In this document: positions 35,523 through 44,169 of the stretch, in pieces
How positions within the stretch are numbered: position 1 is the stretch's first letter
Layout of the letters: each line of letters begins with the position of its first letter
NCBI GenBank assembly: GCA_027487485.1
Contig: JAIYDN010000100.1
Location: 1 to 64,000, forward strand
Reading direction: 5' to 3'
Origin: Planctomycetaceae bacterium
GTDB lineage: Bacteria > Planctomycetota > Planctomycetia > Pirellulales > Pirellulaceae
Length of the DNA stretch: 64,000 nt
Made by a program: the position numbers and the translations under genes
Notes under the pieces: generated by a model
Databases searched by the model: none
Seen by the model: only the letters and a program-made list of their open reading frames with translations
What the model was told of the DNA's origin: nothing

Positions 35523-37976
35523 TTATCGAATGGCTAAAGGGATCTCATCAGGGGGTAACAGCAGGACACACCCGGAAACTTTGGCGCTTAAGAGTTCGAT
35601 GAAATGCGACGTGCCTTCTTCGATACTAATCAATTGATGGCCGTTGCGTCCGAGCGACCAAGCGCTGGCCGGACGAGCTGCCATGCCAACTTCACGCCAA
35701 CCCGGCCAAGCGATGGTAAGCACTTGAATGTCAGGCCATCGAGCCGAAAGCGATTCCGCAAAACAGGCTTGAAAACCATTCGCCGCTGCATAGTCCACCT
35801 GTCCGGCGCCCCCAAAGAATCCTACGACAGATCCACATTGGATAAACCATCTTGACTGACGACTGATTAAAGACGAAAGGCTTTTGCTCGCATCGATCTT
35901 GCATGTGAGCGTCCTGCGAATCGACTCTTCCGTTTTTCGAAGTAGTTTCGTGGTCTGCTCGAATCCCGCACCGTGCAGGATACCATCGATCGGAATGCCA
36001 CGTCGCTTTAACTCATCCGAAAAACTCTGCAGCTCCTTTTCCGAGGTGACATCGATCGGATGGTATTCAAAGTCGATGTTATGCTGTCGCAACCAATGGA
36101 GATTGCGAGACAATTCAAGTTCAGAATCACATCGGTTTGCTGCGGATGCGGGTGATAGACCCGAATTGAAGGCGTCTCGACAACGTTCTCGCTTGCGCTC
36201 TGCCAATTGTTGTTCCGACCAGTCGTAAAGCGACTCTTCCGGGATGTGGGTTCGACCTAGCAATACAAGCCGAACGCCGAACTTGCCTAAGCTGCGAGCA
36301 AGCTGAGCCGTAATGCCTCGTCCTCCACCGGAGACAATCCATGTTGAACCTCGCAGTTCCTGCGCCAGCCGAGCCTTCGACGGTTCCTGTTCCTGGCCGT
36401 CTGGAACATTGAGTTTCCAACCATGGTCGCAGGTTGACAACGGCATCAATTTGGGAATGCACCAAGCGTTGCGATCGCGATGGAGATGGAGCATGCTGTA
36501 GGCTTCTGCAAGGCCAGCATGTCGCTGGTCATTCGTTTGCATTGGTAACGGCGATTGCATTCCAGTAAGACGCGATCGTATCAAACTTGCAACATGAATC
36601 GCCGCGTTTGTTTCGTCAAAGTCAATCGACAAAACTTGGATTTGAACAGGGGATTCGACTGAGAGGTCGGGGCCAAATTGCTCCATCCAAACGGAACGCA
36701 ACATACTCGGTGTACCCCAGGCGGAACCGTGAAGCTGGCCATAGACATCCAAAGGTAGAATCACGATCAGTTGAATTGTCTTGCCCTGGGAGGAATGAGT
36801 GTGAAGCAAACGACGCAGAGCAGCGATTCTGTCTGCAAGCTCCTGAGTGGACAACACGGACGACACTTCCGCTGGTTCAATGACCCAGACAATCGGTTTG
36901 CCAACCTCGATCTGCTCGAGCGATACCGTGGACGCGTTGCTGTGTAGTTCTTTGGACAGTTCTCGTGAGAATAAAGATGAACCGAGAACTTGGAATTCCG
37001 AAACCTGCAACAAGCTGCTTTGCAACGGATCAGAATCGGAGGATAACTGCGTTGCGCTAGGCGGATTCTTCCATTCTTTCCATCCCAATCGGAAGGGTTC
37101 AAAAGTAGATTCGCTGGCTTGATTACTGGGCGACGAACTTCGCGATGAAAGTTGGATGGGTACAAGCGGAGCAGGCGGATCCGTTGAGTTCTCCAAAGTT
37201 CCTGACCACTGTTCGAGAAACGCTCGCGCTCGCCGAGTTCCTTCATCTTGATAAATCGAAAGCGCTCGGTCCAGAATGGTACTGAGCGTCGAGATACCAA
37301 TTTGTTGCATCATGCCGAACGGGCCAGTGGGCATTCCAGTAACCGCTCGCCAAGCGAGATCCACGGTTTCCGGAGAGGCCACTCCGCGATGTGCAAGTTC
37401 TAATGATTTGACCAACAAGGGATGAAGCAAGCTGTTAAAAACATAGCCCGGGAATTCGCGTAAAAGCCGGATCGGTGTCAGGCCTATCGACTCCACAAAC
37501 TGCTCTAACGCATCCATGGTCGCCGGACTTGTTCGCATGGTTGGCATGATATCCACCGCCGTAGCAAACCAGGGGGGAACATGAAAATGAAGACTGGCAA
37601 TCCGTTCCGGATGAGGCACTCCCTGGAAGACAGCGGATGGCAGAAAGTAGGAAGAGTTGGTCGTAAGAATCGCTTCCTTGGAACAGACCCTACTGATCTC
37701 GGTCACTAGGACCCGTTTCGCGGGCAAGTCTTCCACAATGGACTCAATGATCAAGTCCGCCGCCGCAATCGTTTCCATGCTCGTTGACCATTGGACGCGG
37801 GATCGATCCGTAGGAAAACCACGCCCGGTGTTCAAGGCTGGAAATTCTTGGCTCTCATAGAGGGCGCGTGAAATCGCAAGCCTTGACTCATCTTGCTCGA
37901 AGGCGATGGGATGGTAACCAGCCTCGCAAAGACAATGGAGGATTTGCCGACCGCATCGGCCCGCCCCCAAGACCAC
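35523..37976 (-). CDS. 3-hydroxyacyl-CoA dehydrogenase / ketoreductase fusion
   Basis: 817 residues from a GTG at 37976. Residues 1-290 are an HCDH: GAGRCG nucleotide site, ADLIIESIVEDLPAKRVLVT, and SLHFHVPPWFATAVDIMP with the catalytic-type His, then the C-terminal helical half (FPGYVFNSLLHPLLVKSLEL). Residues ~290-540 are a linker/structural KR-like part. Residues ~540-810 are a PKS-type KR: SGGGRGITAQLARSLG near 546-561, GSVVGFFGGAGQVDYAAANG with Ser, Tyr and Asn. The KR resembles that of the megasynthase. No KS or ACP is present, so it acts in trans. Coding-like sequence extends upstream of the GTG without a normal start (see findings). Confidence 0.85.
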   Translation of the reverse strand: MVLGAGRCGRQILHCLCEAGYHPIAFEQDESRLAISRALYESQEFPALNTGRGFPTDRSRVQWSTSMETIAAADLIIESIVEDLPAKRVLVTEISRVCSKEAILTTNSSYFLPSAVFQGVPHPERIASLHFHVPPWFATAVDIMPTMRTSPATMDALEQFVESIGLTPIRLLREFPGYVFNSLLHPLLVKSLELAHRGVASPETVDLAWRAVTGMPTGPFGMMQQIGISTLSTILDRALSIYQDEGTRRARAFLEQWSGTLENSTDPPAPLVPIQLSSRSSSPSNQASESTFEPFRLGWKEWKNPPSATQLSSDSDPLQSSLLQVSEFQVLGSSLFSRELSKELHSNASTVSLEQIEVGKPIVWVIEPAEVSSVLSTQELADRIAALRRLLHTHSSQGKTIQLIVILPLDVYGQLHGSAWGTPSMLRSVWMEQFGPDLSVESPVQIQVLSIDFDETNAAIHVASLIRSRLTGMQSPLPMQTNDQRHAGLAEAYSMLHLHRDRNAWCIPKLMPLSTCDHGWKLNVPDGQEQEPSKARLAQELRGSTWIVSGGGRGITAQLARSLGKFGVRLVLLGRTHIPEESLYDWSEQQLAERKRERCRDAFNSGLSPASAANRCDSELELSRNLHWLRQHNIDFEYHPIDVTSEKELQSFSDELKRRGIPIDGILHGAGFEQTTKLLRKTEESIRRTLTCKIDASKSLSSLISRQSRWFIQCGSVVGFFGGAGQVDYAAANGFQACFAESLSARWPDIQVLTIAWPGWREVGMAARPASAWSLGRNGHQLISIEEGTSHFIELLSAKVSGCVLLLPPDEIPLAIR

Positions 37977-38177
37977 GACTTTTCGAATTTTTTCAGACTG
38001 AGCGAAAATCGGATCGATCCCTTTACGAAAGTTCTGGTGCTCTAAATCAAAGGAGTTAGATTTTTCCGGAAAACCCTAGGCAGCATGTTATTTCCTTAGT
38101 TATCATTTGCCAGAGTCAGAAGATGGAGTTTCCAGACTACCTTTCACTTGTTTTCCTACTCCAGATTAAGACACTTG

Positions 38178-39767
38178 ATGAGCTACTTGCTGATGACGGG
38201 GGCCACAGGGCTTCTCGGAGAATACCTGCTTCGTGATCTAACTCTTGCTGGAGTCAACGTTTGTGTTGTCGCCCGAGGCCAACGCGATGCTTCTGCGGAG
38301 GACCGAATCGAGCGCATTATGGCGTACTGGGAACGCCAGCTAGGACGATTGCTACCTCGTCCTATTGTTTTGGAAGGGGATATCACCGCACCTTATTTTG
38401 GTCTTGATGATCAAGAAATAAATTGGATCTCTCAGAATTGTACTTCACTTCTGAATAACGCGGCGAGTCTGACGTTTGAATCCGGTCGTGAGGATGGCGA
38501 ACCATGGCGTTCCAATTTGACCGGTGTGCAGTACGCGATTGATTTGTGCAAGAAAACGGGAATCAACGAAGTGCACCATGTTTCGACAGCCTATGTTGCA
38601 GGGCTGCGAACCGGACTGATTCTGGAATCGGAGCTGGATCTAGGACAGGCCTTTGCCAACGAGTACGAAGCCAGTAAGTGTGCGGCCGAAATTGCAATGC
38701 GCGAAGCTGGATTTGGATCGTTAACCGTATTCCGGCCTGCGATCATCGTTGGCGATTCCACCAATGGCTACACCAGCACTTATCATGGTTTTTACGCTCC
38801 GTTGAAGGCCATGCATGCTTTGTTGAGCCTTCAGAAACTAACGGGCGATGAGTCGTCTGGTTCCAGCAGCAAAGTCCCGGTCCAGGCCATGTTGCGAGCG
38901 TTAGGGCTTGAGGGAAGTGAGACCAAAAATTTCGTCCCAGTAGAATGGGTTTCTGCTTGCATGGCGAAGGTCATTTCAACTTTGAAGCTTCACGGCCAGA
39001 CCTATCACCTGACGCCTCGGGATCGCGTCACTTCCATGCAGACCGCGAAAGCGATTCAAGCTGCTCTTGAAAAACATGTCTACAGTGCTAACAAAGCCGC
39101 TGATTCCAAGGGCCTTTCGGCTTCCGAGCCCATTCGAAAAGAAGACGGCCATGGCAACAATTTCCAAAGCAACGATTCGGATTGGGGAGCGTTGGGCGAA
39201 GCTTTTGCGTCCCAAATTTCTGTTTACAAAGAATACTGGCGCGACGATCCCGAATATTCGGACGTGAACACGCGAACCGCCATGCCTGAATTGCCTTGCC
39301 CTGACCTGACCTTCCAGGTCCTGCAAAAGATGTGTGACTTCGCGATCGAATCGGGATTTGGTTGGCCAAAACCCAAATGGAACCGACAAAAAACCACTTT
39401 GGCCACGTGGCTTCAAGGGAAAGGAATTGGCCTTCACGCCTCAGAAGAAACATTTGTGCCGATGTTCAATTTGATTGCCATCGGACCGGGAGGAGGCGAT
39501 GTTGCGGTTGGGCTGAAAGCTGACAAGTGGGAGTTCCAGTACGGAAAAGAACCTAACCTTGAAAGCTGGCTAATGCCATTTAACCTGCTGTTAGAAGAAA
39601 ATTCGCTTGAAGTTCTGGTCAGGTCTGGGCTTGCGATCGCAATTCCGGCCGATGGAGCTTCGGCGTCCGGTGAGGCCGAATTCTCCTTGAGTAACCTCAC
39701 AATGCTAGCTTCGAAACTTGACCATCAATTGGTCGCCAAGCATACTCTACAACCGGATAACACCTAA
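38178..39767 (+). CDS. Thioester-reductase-like SDR with C-terminal extension
   Basis: 529 residues from the ATG at 38178 (MSYLLMTGATGLLGEYLLRD). Residues 1-~340 match NAD_binding_4/male-sterility-type reductases: GATGLLG, LNNAASLTFES, VHHVSTAYVAG, and YEASKCAAE with the Tyr-x3-Lys pair, then VFRPAIIVGDS. Such domains reduce carrier-bound or CoA acyl thioesters to aldehydes or alcohols (as in HglB/HglD and fatty acyl-CoA reductases). Residues ~380-529 form a second region with no recognised family. An upstream ATG at 38148 is less likely. It heads the plus arm of the cluster and may release the product as an alcohol or aldehyde. Confidence 0.85.
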   Translation: MSYLLMTGATGLLGEYLLRDLTLAGVNVCVVARGQRDASAEDRIERIMAYWERQLGRLLPRPIVLEGDITAPYFGLDDQEINWISQNCTSLLNNAASLTFESGREDGEPWRSNLTGVQYAIDLCKKTGINEVHHVSTAYVAGLRTGLILESELDLGQAFANEYEASKCAAEIAMREAGFGSLTVFRPAIIVGDSTNGYTSTYHGFYAPLKAMHALLSLQKLTGDESSGSSSKVPVQAMLRALGLEGSETKNFVPVEWVSACMAKVISTLKLHGQTYHLTPRDRVTSMQTAKAIQAALEKHVYSANKAADSKGLSASEPIRKEDGHGNNFQSNDSDWGALGEAFASQISVYKEYWRDDPEYSDVNTRTAMPELPCPDLTFQVLQKMCDFAIESGFGWPKPKWNRQKTTLATWLQGKGIGLHASEETFVPMFNLIAIGPGGGDVAVGLKADKWEFQYGKEPNLESWLMPFNLLLEENSLEVLVRSGLAIAIPADGASASGEAEFSLSNLTMLASKLDHQLVAKHTLQPDNT

Positions 39768-39850
39768 CTGCCTTTCTTCCCACGAGACACCAACCGCATT
39801 TTCACCATGAGTTTCCTTGGTTTCACCAAATCAGGAGGCTTGTAAAGCTT

Positions 39851-39885
39851 TATTCACCCAAGCGGCGACTGCCGAATAGTGAATA
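39851..39885 (+). promoter_or_regulatory. Nested hairpin upstream of the KS-CLF gene
   Basis: TATTCAC (39851-39857) pairs with GTGAATA (39879-39885), enclosing CGGC (39863-39866) and GCCG (39871-39874) with a GACT loop. No T-tail follows. It sits in the only long gap (39768-39986) of the plus arm and may be an operator, attenuator or processing site. Confidence 0.4.
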
Positions 39886-39986
39886 TTGCAGGTAAAAATT
39901 AGTTGTATTGTTTTGGCGAAAGATAGGATTTTTCCAACTGTTGACCAGGCAAGGATGCTGCCAAACTTAGAACGCTACTCCTGAGC

Positions 39987-42776
39987 ATGCATCCAGTTTC
40001 CTCTTTTGAACCTATTGCGATCATCGGGCGCGGCTGCCATTTGCCTGGTGCTAAGTCCATCAGCGAATACTGGGAACGCATTCGAAATGATTCCCCAACC
40101 ATCCGCGAAATTCCCGCAGAGCGATTCGATCGGGAAATGTTTTATGATGCGACGCAAGGGGTGGATTTCAAGACGTACTGCTCTAAGGCTTGCTTAGTCG
40201 AGCCGGTATCACTTGAAAAACGATTGGACCTTCCCGCGAAATGGAAGCATCATCCAGAAACGGTTTTCCCAGATTTGATCTCGGTAACTCGCGATGCTTG
40301 CAACGACGGTGGTCGAGAATTAGAAGGCTGGGCCGGTGCTCGCGGTGGCGTCTTTGTGGGGCACACTCGGGGCGGCTCGCTTTCGGGCGACTTCGCCTAT
40401 GCGAGCTACATCGCTCAAGCGGCAGAGCTTTTAGATGATTCAGTGGCATCGCTTTTGTCCGCCTCGGGCACAAAGAGCGCCTTCGACAGGAAGCGTTGGA
40501 AGGACTCGTTGATTCAATCGGTCCGCCGCGATATGCCCAAGAAGGATTCTTCCGGGGGCCCGTCTCTGGGGGCACCGGTCGCCGCGCTGGCTGTGGCGGA
40601 AAGTCTTTGCTGGGATGGCCCTTTTATGGCTTTCAACGGCGCGTGTGCCTCGTCGCTTCAAGCGCTTCATGCTGCGGTTCTTTCTCTCCAAGCAAGGCGC
40701 ATTGATATCGCCGTTGCTGCAGGAGCCTCCTGTTGCCACAGCGATTCGTTGATCTTGTTTGCTCAAGCGAGATCGTTGAGCGCTAAAGATACAAGACCTT
40801 TTGATGAGGATGCCGACGGACTGATTATTGGCGAGGGGTGCGTTGTCCTGATGTTGAAGCGTCTCTCGGATGCTTTGAAGGACGGCGATACCGTTCATGG
40901 TGTTATACGGGGCGTAGGAGTCGCTTCGGACGGTAAAGGCAAAAGCCTATGGGCACCAAGAAAAGAAGGGCAAATGAAAGCGATCGCCCGCGCATACGCG
41001 TCGCGTGATGCGATGCGTGCGATTCAGTATGTCGAAGCTCACGCAACCAGCACCAAACTTGGCGACGCAACGGAAATGGAAGCACTGGCGGATTCGTTTT
41101 CCGAGGTGATCGAGAAAGGACGCAAAGTCCCGGTCGGAAGCGTCAAGGCGATTGTTGGCCATACTCTTGAATCCGCAGGCTTAGCCGGCTTGCTCAAGTC
41201 GATCCTGTGCATGGAGAACGGTTTGTATCCAGCGCATCAACGACTGAATAATTTGAGCCAGCGCATTCCCTGGAACGATATTCCGTTCTTCGTACCTCGC
41301 GAAGTTTCTACATGGACGCCCAACGAACAAGGTGAACGCTGGGCCGCAATCAATGGTTTTGGAATTGGTGGCTTGAATGCGCACGTCGTCGTGCAGTCGG
41401 GGGAACTGGCTGAACGAAAACGATCGATTTCCATGCCATCCCAGGAAAATCGTCCATCCAATGGAAGTGCTGCAAAGTCTTCCCGTCCTTTTGAAATCGC
41501 AGTCATCGCAACTGGTTGTATCCTACCAAACGCACTCGACTGGGATTCGTTTCGTCGCATCATCCGTGAAGACCGAATAGGCACTCGGATGCTATTGGAT
41601 TCAAGATGGATATCACCACCTTCCAATCCCAATACAGCCATTAGCACGCTTGGAGCAACCATCGGCGGATTCACGGATGATTTTGTTTACGACTGGCGGC
41701 GCCACAAGGTTCCACCGAAGCAACTCGCAAGCGCAAGCCCGTTGCAGTTTATGATTCTAGAAGCGGTCGATCAGGCGATTCGCCCTTCAGGATTACTTGA
41801 GTCTGCACAGAATCGGGCGAACACCGGAGTTGTCGTTGGCACGATCTTCGGAGGGGATTTTTCGAACCAATTGCAAATGGGACTTCGTGTTCCCGATATC
41901 CAACGCCGACTGCGCAGTCTCTGGCAATCGGAAGGCATGGATGCGGATGCGATCGAACAAGCTCTGGATTTGTTTGGAAAAAAGATCATCCAAGCCATGC
42001 CAGCTTTTTTTGATGAGACCGGAAGCTTCACCAGCAGTTCGCTCGCCTCCAGAATCACTAAGACATTTGATCTGATGGGTGGCGCAGTCGCTGTCGACGC
42101 AGCTCATGGGGCGTCCGGGGCTGCTTTGATGTACTGCGTCGATCAATTGCAACAAACCGAAAATGAATTCATGGTGTGCATCGGCGCTCAACAGGATATG
42201 GGCCCGATGAAGTTTGAAGGTTGGTCTGCGAATGGTTGGCTCGGTTCTAAGCATGGCCAATCGGCACTCCATCCAGATTCCGATGGAACGTTCCCCGGCG
42301 AAGGTGCCGCAGTCATGCTCTTGCAAAAAGTTCGGCATGGGCAAACGCCTCTATCCAAGCCGCTCGCTTATGTTCGCGGAATTGGCACCAGCATGGATAC
42401 GAACGGGGATGTTAGCTTCTCACGGTCCGCCAGACGTGCAAACCTGGAAGCAGAACATCGAGCCCAACCCGCAAATGTACGATTCTCCCCGATGGGTGTG
42501 CCTGCGATCGATGACCCTTGCAAAAAAGGAGTTCGTGAGACGTTCGGTTCAATCGATGGTGAATCGGATGAGCCGATCTTTAAGACGGCGAATGACTCAT
42601 TTGGTCACCTAACCGGTGGGTCTGGTATGGTCGAGTGTCTAGCGAGCATTGCTCACGCCGCCCTGGAGGATTCCAAAGCGGCCAGTCCAATGACTCGGAA
42701 CATGGTGCAAATCGGAAGCCCATGGGAATGCATTTACAGCGTTATTATCGATGTGTTGAAGGAAAAAAATGATTAG
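39987..42776 (+). CDS. Ketosynthase - chain-length-factor didomain protein
   Basis: 929 residues. KS: residues ~8-475 with catalytic Cys220 (GACASS), His352 (VEAHATSTKLG) and His392 (GHTLESAG). CLF-like second KS: ~500-920, beginning FEIAVIATGCILPNA; the Cys position reads VDAAHGAS (His707 near the Cys site), so it cannot condense and should act as partner. The pair resembles PfaC-type KS-CLF but lacks the DH domains of PfaC. The N-terminal part contains an insertion (residues ~100-190, GHTRGGSLSGDFAY) typical of PUFA KS. It overlaps the ACP gene by eight bases. Confidence 0.92.
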   Translation: MHPVSSFEPIAIIGRGCHLPGAKSISEYWERIRNDSPTIREIPAERFDREMFYDATQGVDFKTYCSKACLVEPVSLEKRLDLPAKWKHHPETVFPDLISVTRDACNDGGRELEGWAGARGGVFVGHTRGGSLSGDFAYASYIAQAAELLDDSVASLLSASGTKSAFDRKRWKDSLIQSVRRDMPKKDSSGGPSLGAPVAALAVAESLCWDGPFMAFNGACASSLQALHAAVLSLQARRIDIAVAAGASCCHSDSLILFAQARSLSAKDTRPFDEDADGLIIGEGCVVLMLKRLSDALKDGDTVHGVIRGVGVASDGKGKSLWAPRKEGQMKAIARAYASRDAMRAIQYVEAHATSTKLGDATEMEALADSFSEVIEKGRKVPVGSVKAIVGHTLESAGLAGLLKSILCMENGLYPAHQRLNNLSQRIPWNDIPFFVPREVSTWTPNEQGERWAAINGFGIGGLNAHVVVQSGELAERKRSISMPSQENRPSNGSAAKSSRPFEIAVIATGCILPNALDWDSFRRIIREDRIGTRMLLDSRWISPPSNPNTAISTLGATIGGFTDDFVYDWRRHKVPPKQLASASPLQFMILEAVDQAIRPSGLLESAQNRANTGVVVGTIFGGDFSNQLQMGLRVPDIQRRLRSLWQSEGMDADAIEQALDLFGKKIIQAMPAFFDETGSFTSSSLASRITKTFDLMGGAVAVDAAHGASGAALMYCVDQLQQTENEFMVCIGAQQDMGPMKFEGWSANGWLGSKHGQSALHPDSDGTFPGEGAAVMLLQKVRHGQTPLSKPLAYVRGIGTSMDTNGDVSFSRSARRANLEAEHRAQPANVRFSPMGVPAIDDPCKKGVRETFGSIDGESDEPIFKTANDSFGHLTGGSGMVECLASIAHAALEDSKAASPMTRNMVQIGSPWECIYSVIIDVLKEKND

Positions 42777-44148
42777 TCAATCCCGTGGAAATCTGGAAGA
42801 CCATGTAGTAGGTGCCGAGGTTATCGAGGAAGGTATCCTCCATTTCGATGCTACTGCGCGACGACGAGATCGAATGCGGTCGAAAGCGAATTCAGAACCA
42901 GCCCCAGTTGCCTCCCCCACACAGCCTTCGCCAGTTGCTTCGAAAGTTAGCCCCGCGCCAACCATTGCTCCAGGGCCTTCGCACGATTCATGGAAGAGCC
43001 GCGTTCAACAGGCACCACCTGCCGTAGCATTCGCTAAGCCTGTGGAAGTTAACCCGCCGGTCGAATTAGCCAACCCCGTATCGAACAACAACGTATCGAC
43101 CAACGCAGTATCGACCAATGCAGTATCGACCATTTCCGAGGAAGAGTACCGATCTTTCTTGGTCGGGTTTGTCGTGGAGCAAACGGGATACCCAGAAGAT
43201 ATTGTCGAACTGGATTCGGATCTCGAAGCGGATCTCGGAATCGATAGCATCAAGGTCGCTCAGATGATGGGTGAATTGCAGGAACGGTTCGAACTGGACT
43301 TAACCAAGATCCAAATCAAGTCATTGGATGAACTGAGAACTCTTCGGCAAATCATTCAAGTCCTTCCGAAGTCCACCGATTTCGTTACTCCGAAATCGGC
43401 CACACCGACCATCGCCCAGGCTCTGCCACCTGCGGTCGTTGCACAACCGGTTGCATCAGCAAGTCCTGTCGCCAAGGTCTCCAAACCAGAAACCGGTTCT
43501 GGGCTCGGCAATGAAGCGTTGCGAACCGAGATGACCAAGTTTTTGATCGAGTTCGTGGTGGAGCAAACGGGCTACCCAGAAGATATTGTCGAGCTTGATG
43601 CCGATCTCGAAGCTGATCTTGGGATCGACAGTATTAAGGTCGCCCAAATGATGGGCGAACTGAATGAACACTTTGGCCTAAACGTTAGCTCGCTACGAAG
43701 CAAAACCTCGGACGACTTTAAGACGCTACGCATGATCGTCGAAACGGTCTTGGCTGCTGGCGTTACGGGAGTGGCTGCTGATGTGAAAGGACTGGGCACT
43801 GGCGCTGCGGCCGTTATGCCACCATCGTTGCCCTCGGTCGATCGCTCGATCGTGCAACCGACCAATACGGTTGTTGCACCCGCTCGCAATGGAAGCTCGG
43901 GAAATCGATCACCACAGGCGTTGCAAAAGTTCTTGGTGGACTTCGTCGTAGAGCAAACCGGATACCCCGAAGATATTGTCGAACTGGACTCGGATTTAGA
44001 AGCAGACCTTGGCATAGATAGTATCAAGATCGCTCAAATGCTTGGTGAGTTGAAGGAGCACTTCGATCTCGATGTGTCCGATTTCGGAGTCAAATCGATG
44101 GACGAGTTCAAGACTCTTCGAGCCATTATTAACAAGATCGCACAATAG
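42769..44148 (+). CDS. Stand-alone protein with three acyl-carrier-protein domains
   Basis: 459 residues. Each ACP carries the LGIDSIK phosphopantetheine motif: Ser160, Ser288 and Ser418. The three copies share near-identical blocks (VEQTGYPEDIVELD), so they arose by recent duplication. Pro/Ala/Val-rich linkers separate them, the first containing a VSTNA repeat. In PfaA-type synthases tandem ACPs are internal to the megasynthase; here they are a separate polypeptide between the KS-CLF and megasynthase genes, so growing chains must shuttle between proteins. The first ~120 residues have no recognised domain. Its ATG overlaps the KS-CLF stop region. No PPTase is in the window to activate it. Confidence 0.95.
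   Translation: MISQSRGNLEDHVVGAEVIEEGILHFDATARRRDRMRSKANSEPAPVASPTQPSPVASKVSPAPTIAPGPSHDSWKSRVQQAPPAVAFAKPVEVNPPVELANPVSNNNVSTNAVSTNAVSTISEEEYRSFLVGFVVEQTGYPEDIVELDSDLEADLGIDSIKVAQMMGELQERFELDLTKIQIKSLDELRTLRQIIQVLPKSTDFVTPKSATPTIAQALPPAVVAQPVASASPVAKVSKPETGSGLGNEALRTEMTKFLIEFVVEQTGYPEDIVELDADLEADLGIDSIKVAQMMGELNEHFGLNVSSLRSKTSDDFKTLRMIVETVLAAGVTGVAADVKGLGTGAAAVMPPSLPSVDRSIVQPTNTVVAPARNGSSGNRSPQALQKFLVDFVVEQTGYPEDIVELDSDLEADLGIDSIKIAQMLGELKEHFDLDVSDFGVKSMDEFKTLRAIINKIAQ
43078..43134 (+). repeat. 15-bp in-frame repeat in the ACP linker
   Basis: The unit gtatcgaccaaYgca (Val-Ser-Thr-Asn-Ala) recurs at 43093 and 43108, with a third partial copy from 43123 and a diverged one before. It is a flexible linker expanded by slippage. 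Confidence 0.8.
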
Positions 44149-44169
44149 CCTTAATGGCTTGGTTAAATT

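Noticed and set aside
39807-39845. 12-residue leader-peptide-like ORF (MSFLGFTKSGGL) before the KS-CLF gene
   Set aside because: No ribosome site or regulatory codon run; a short ORF of this size is expected by chance.
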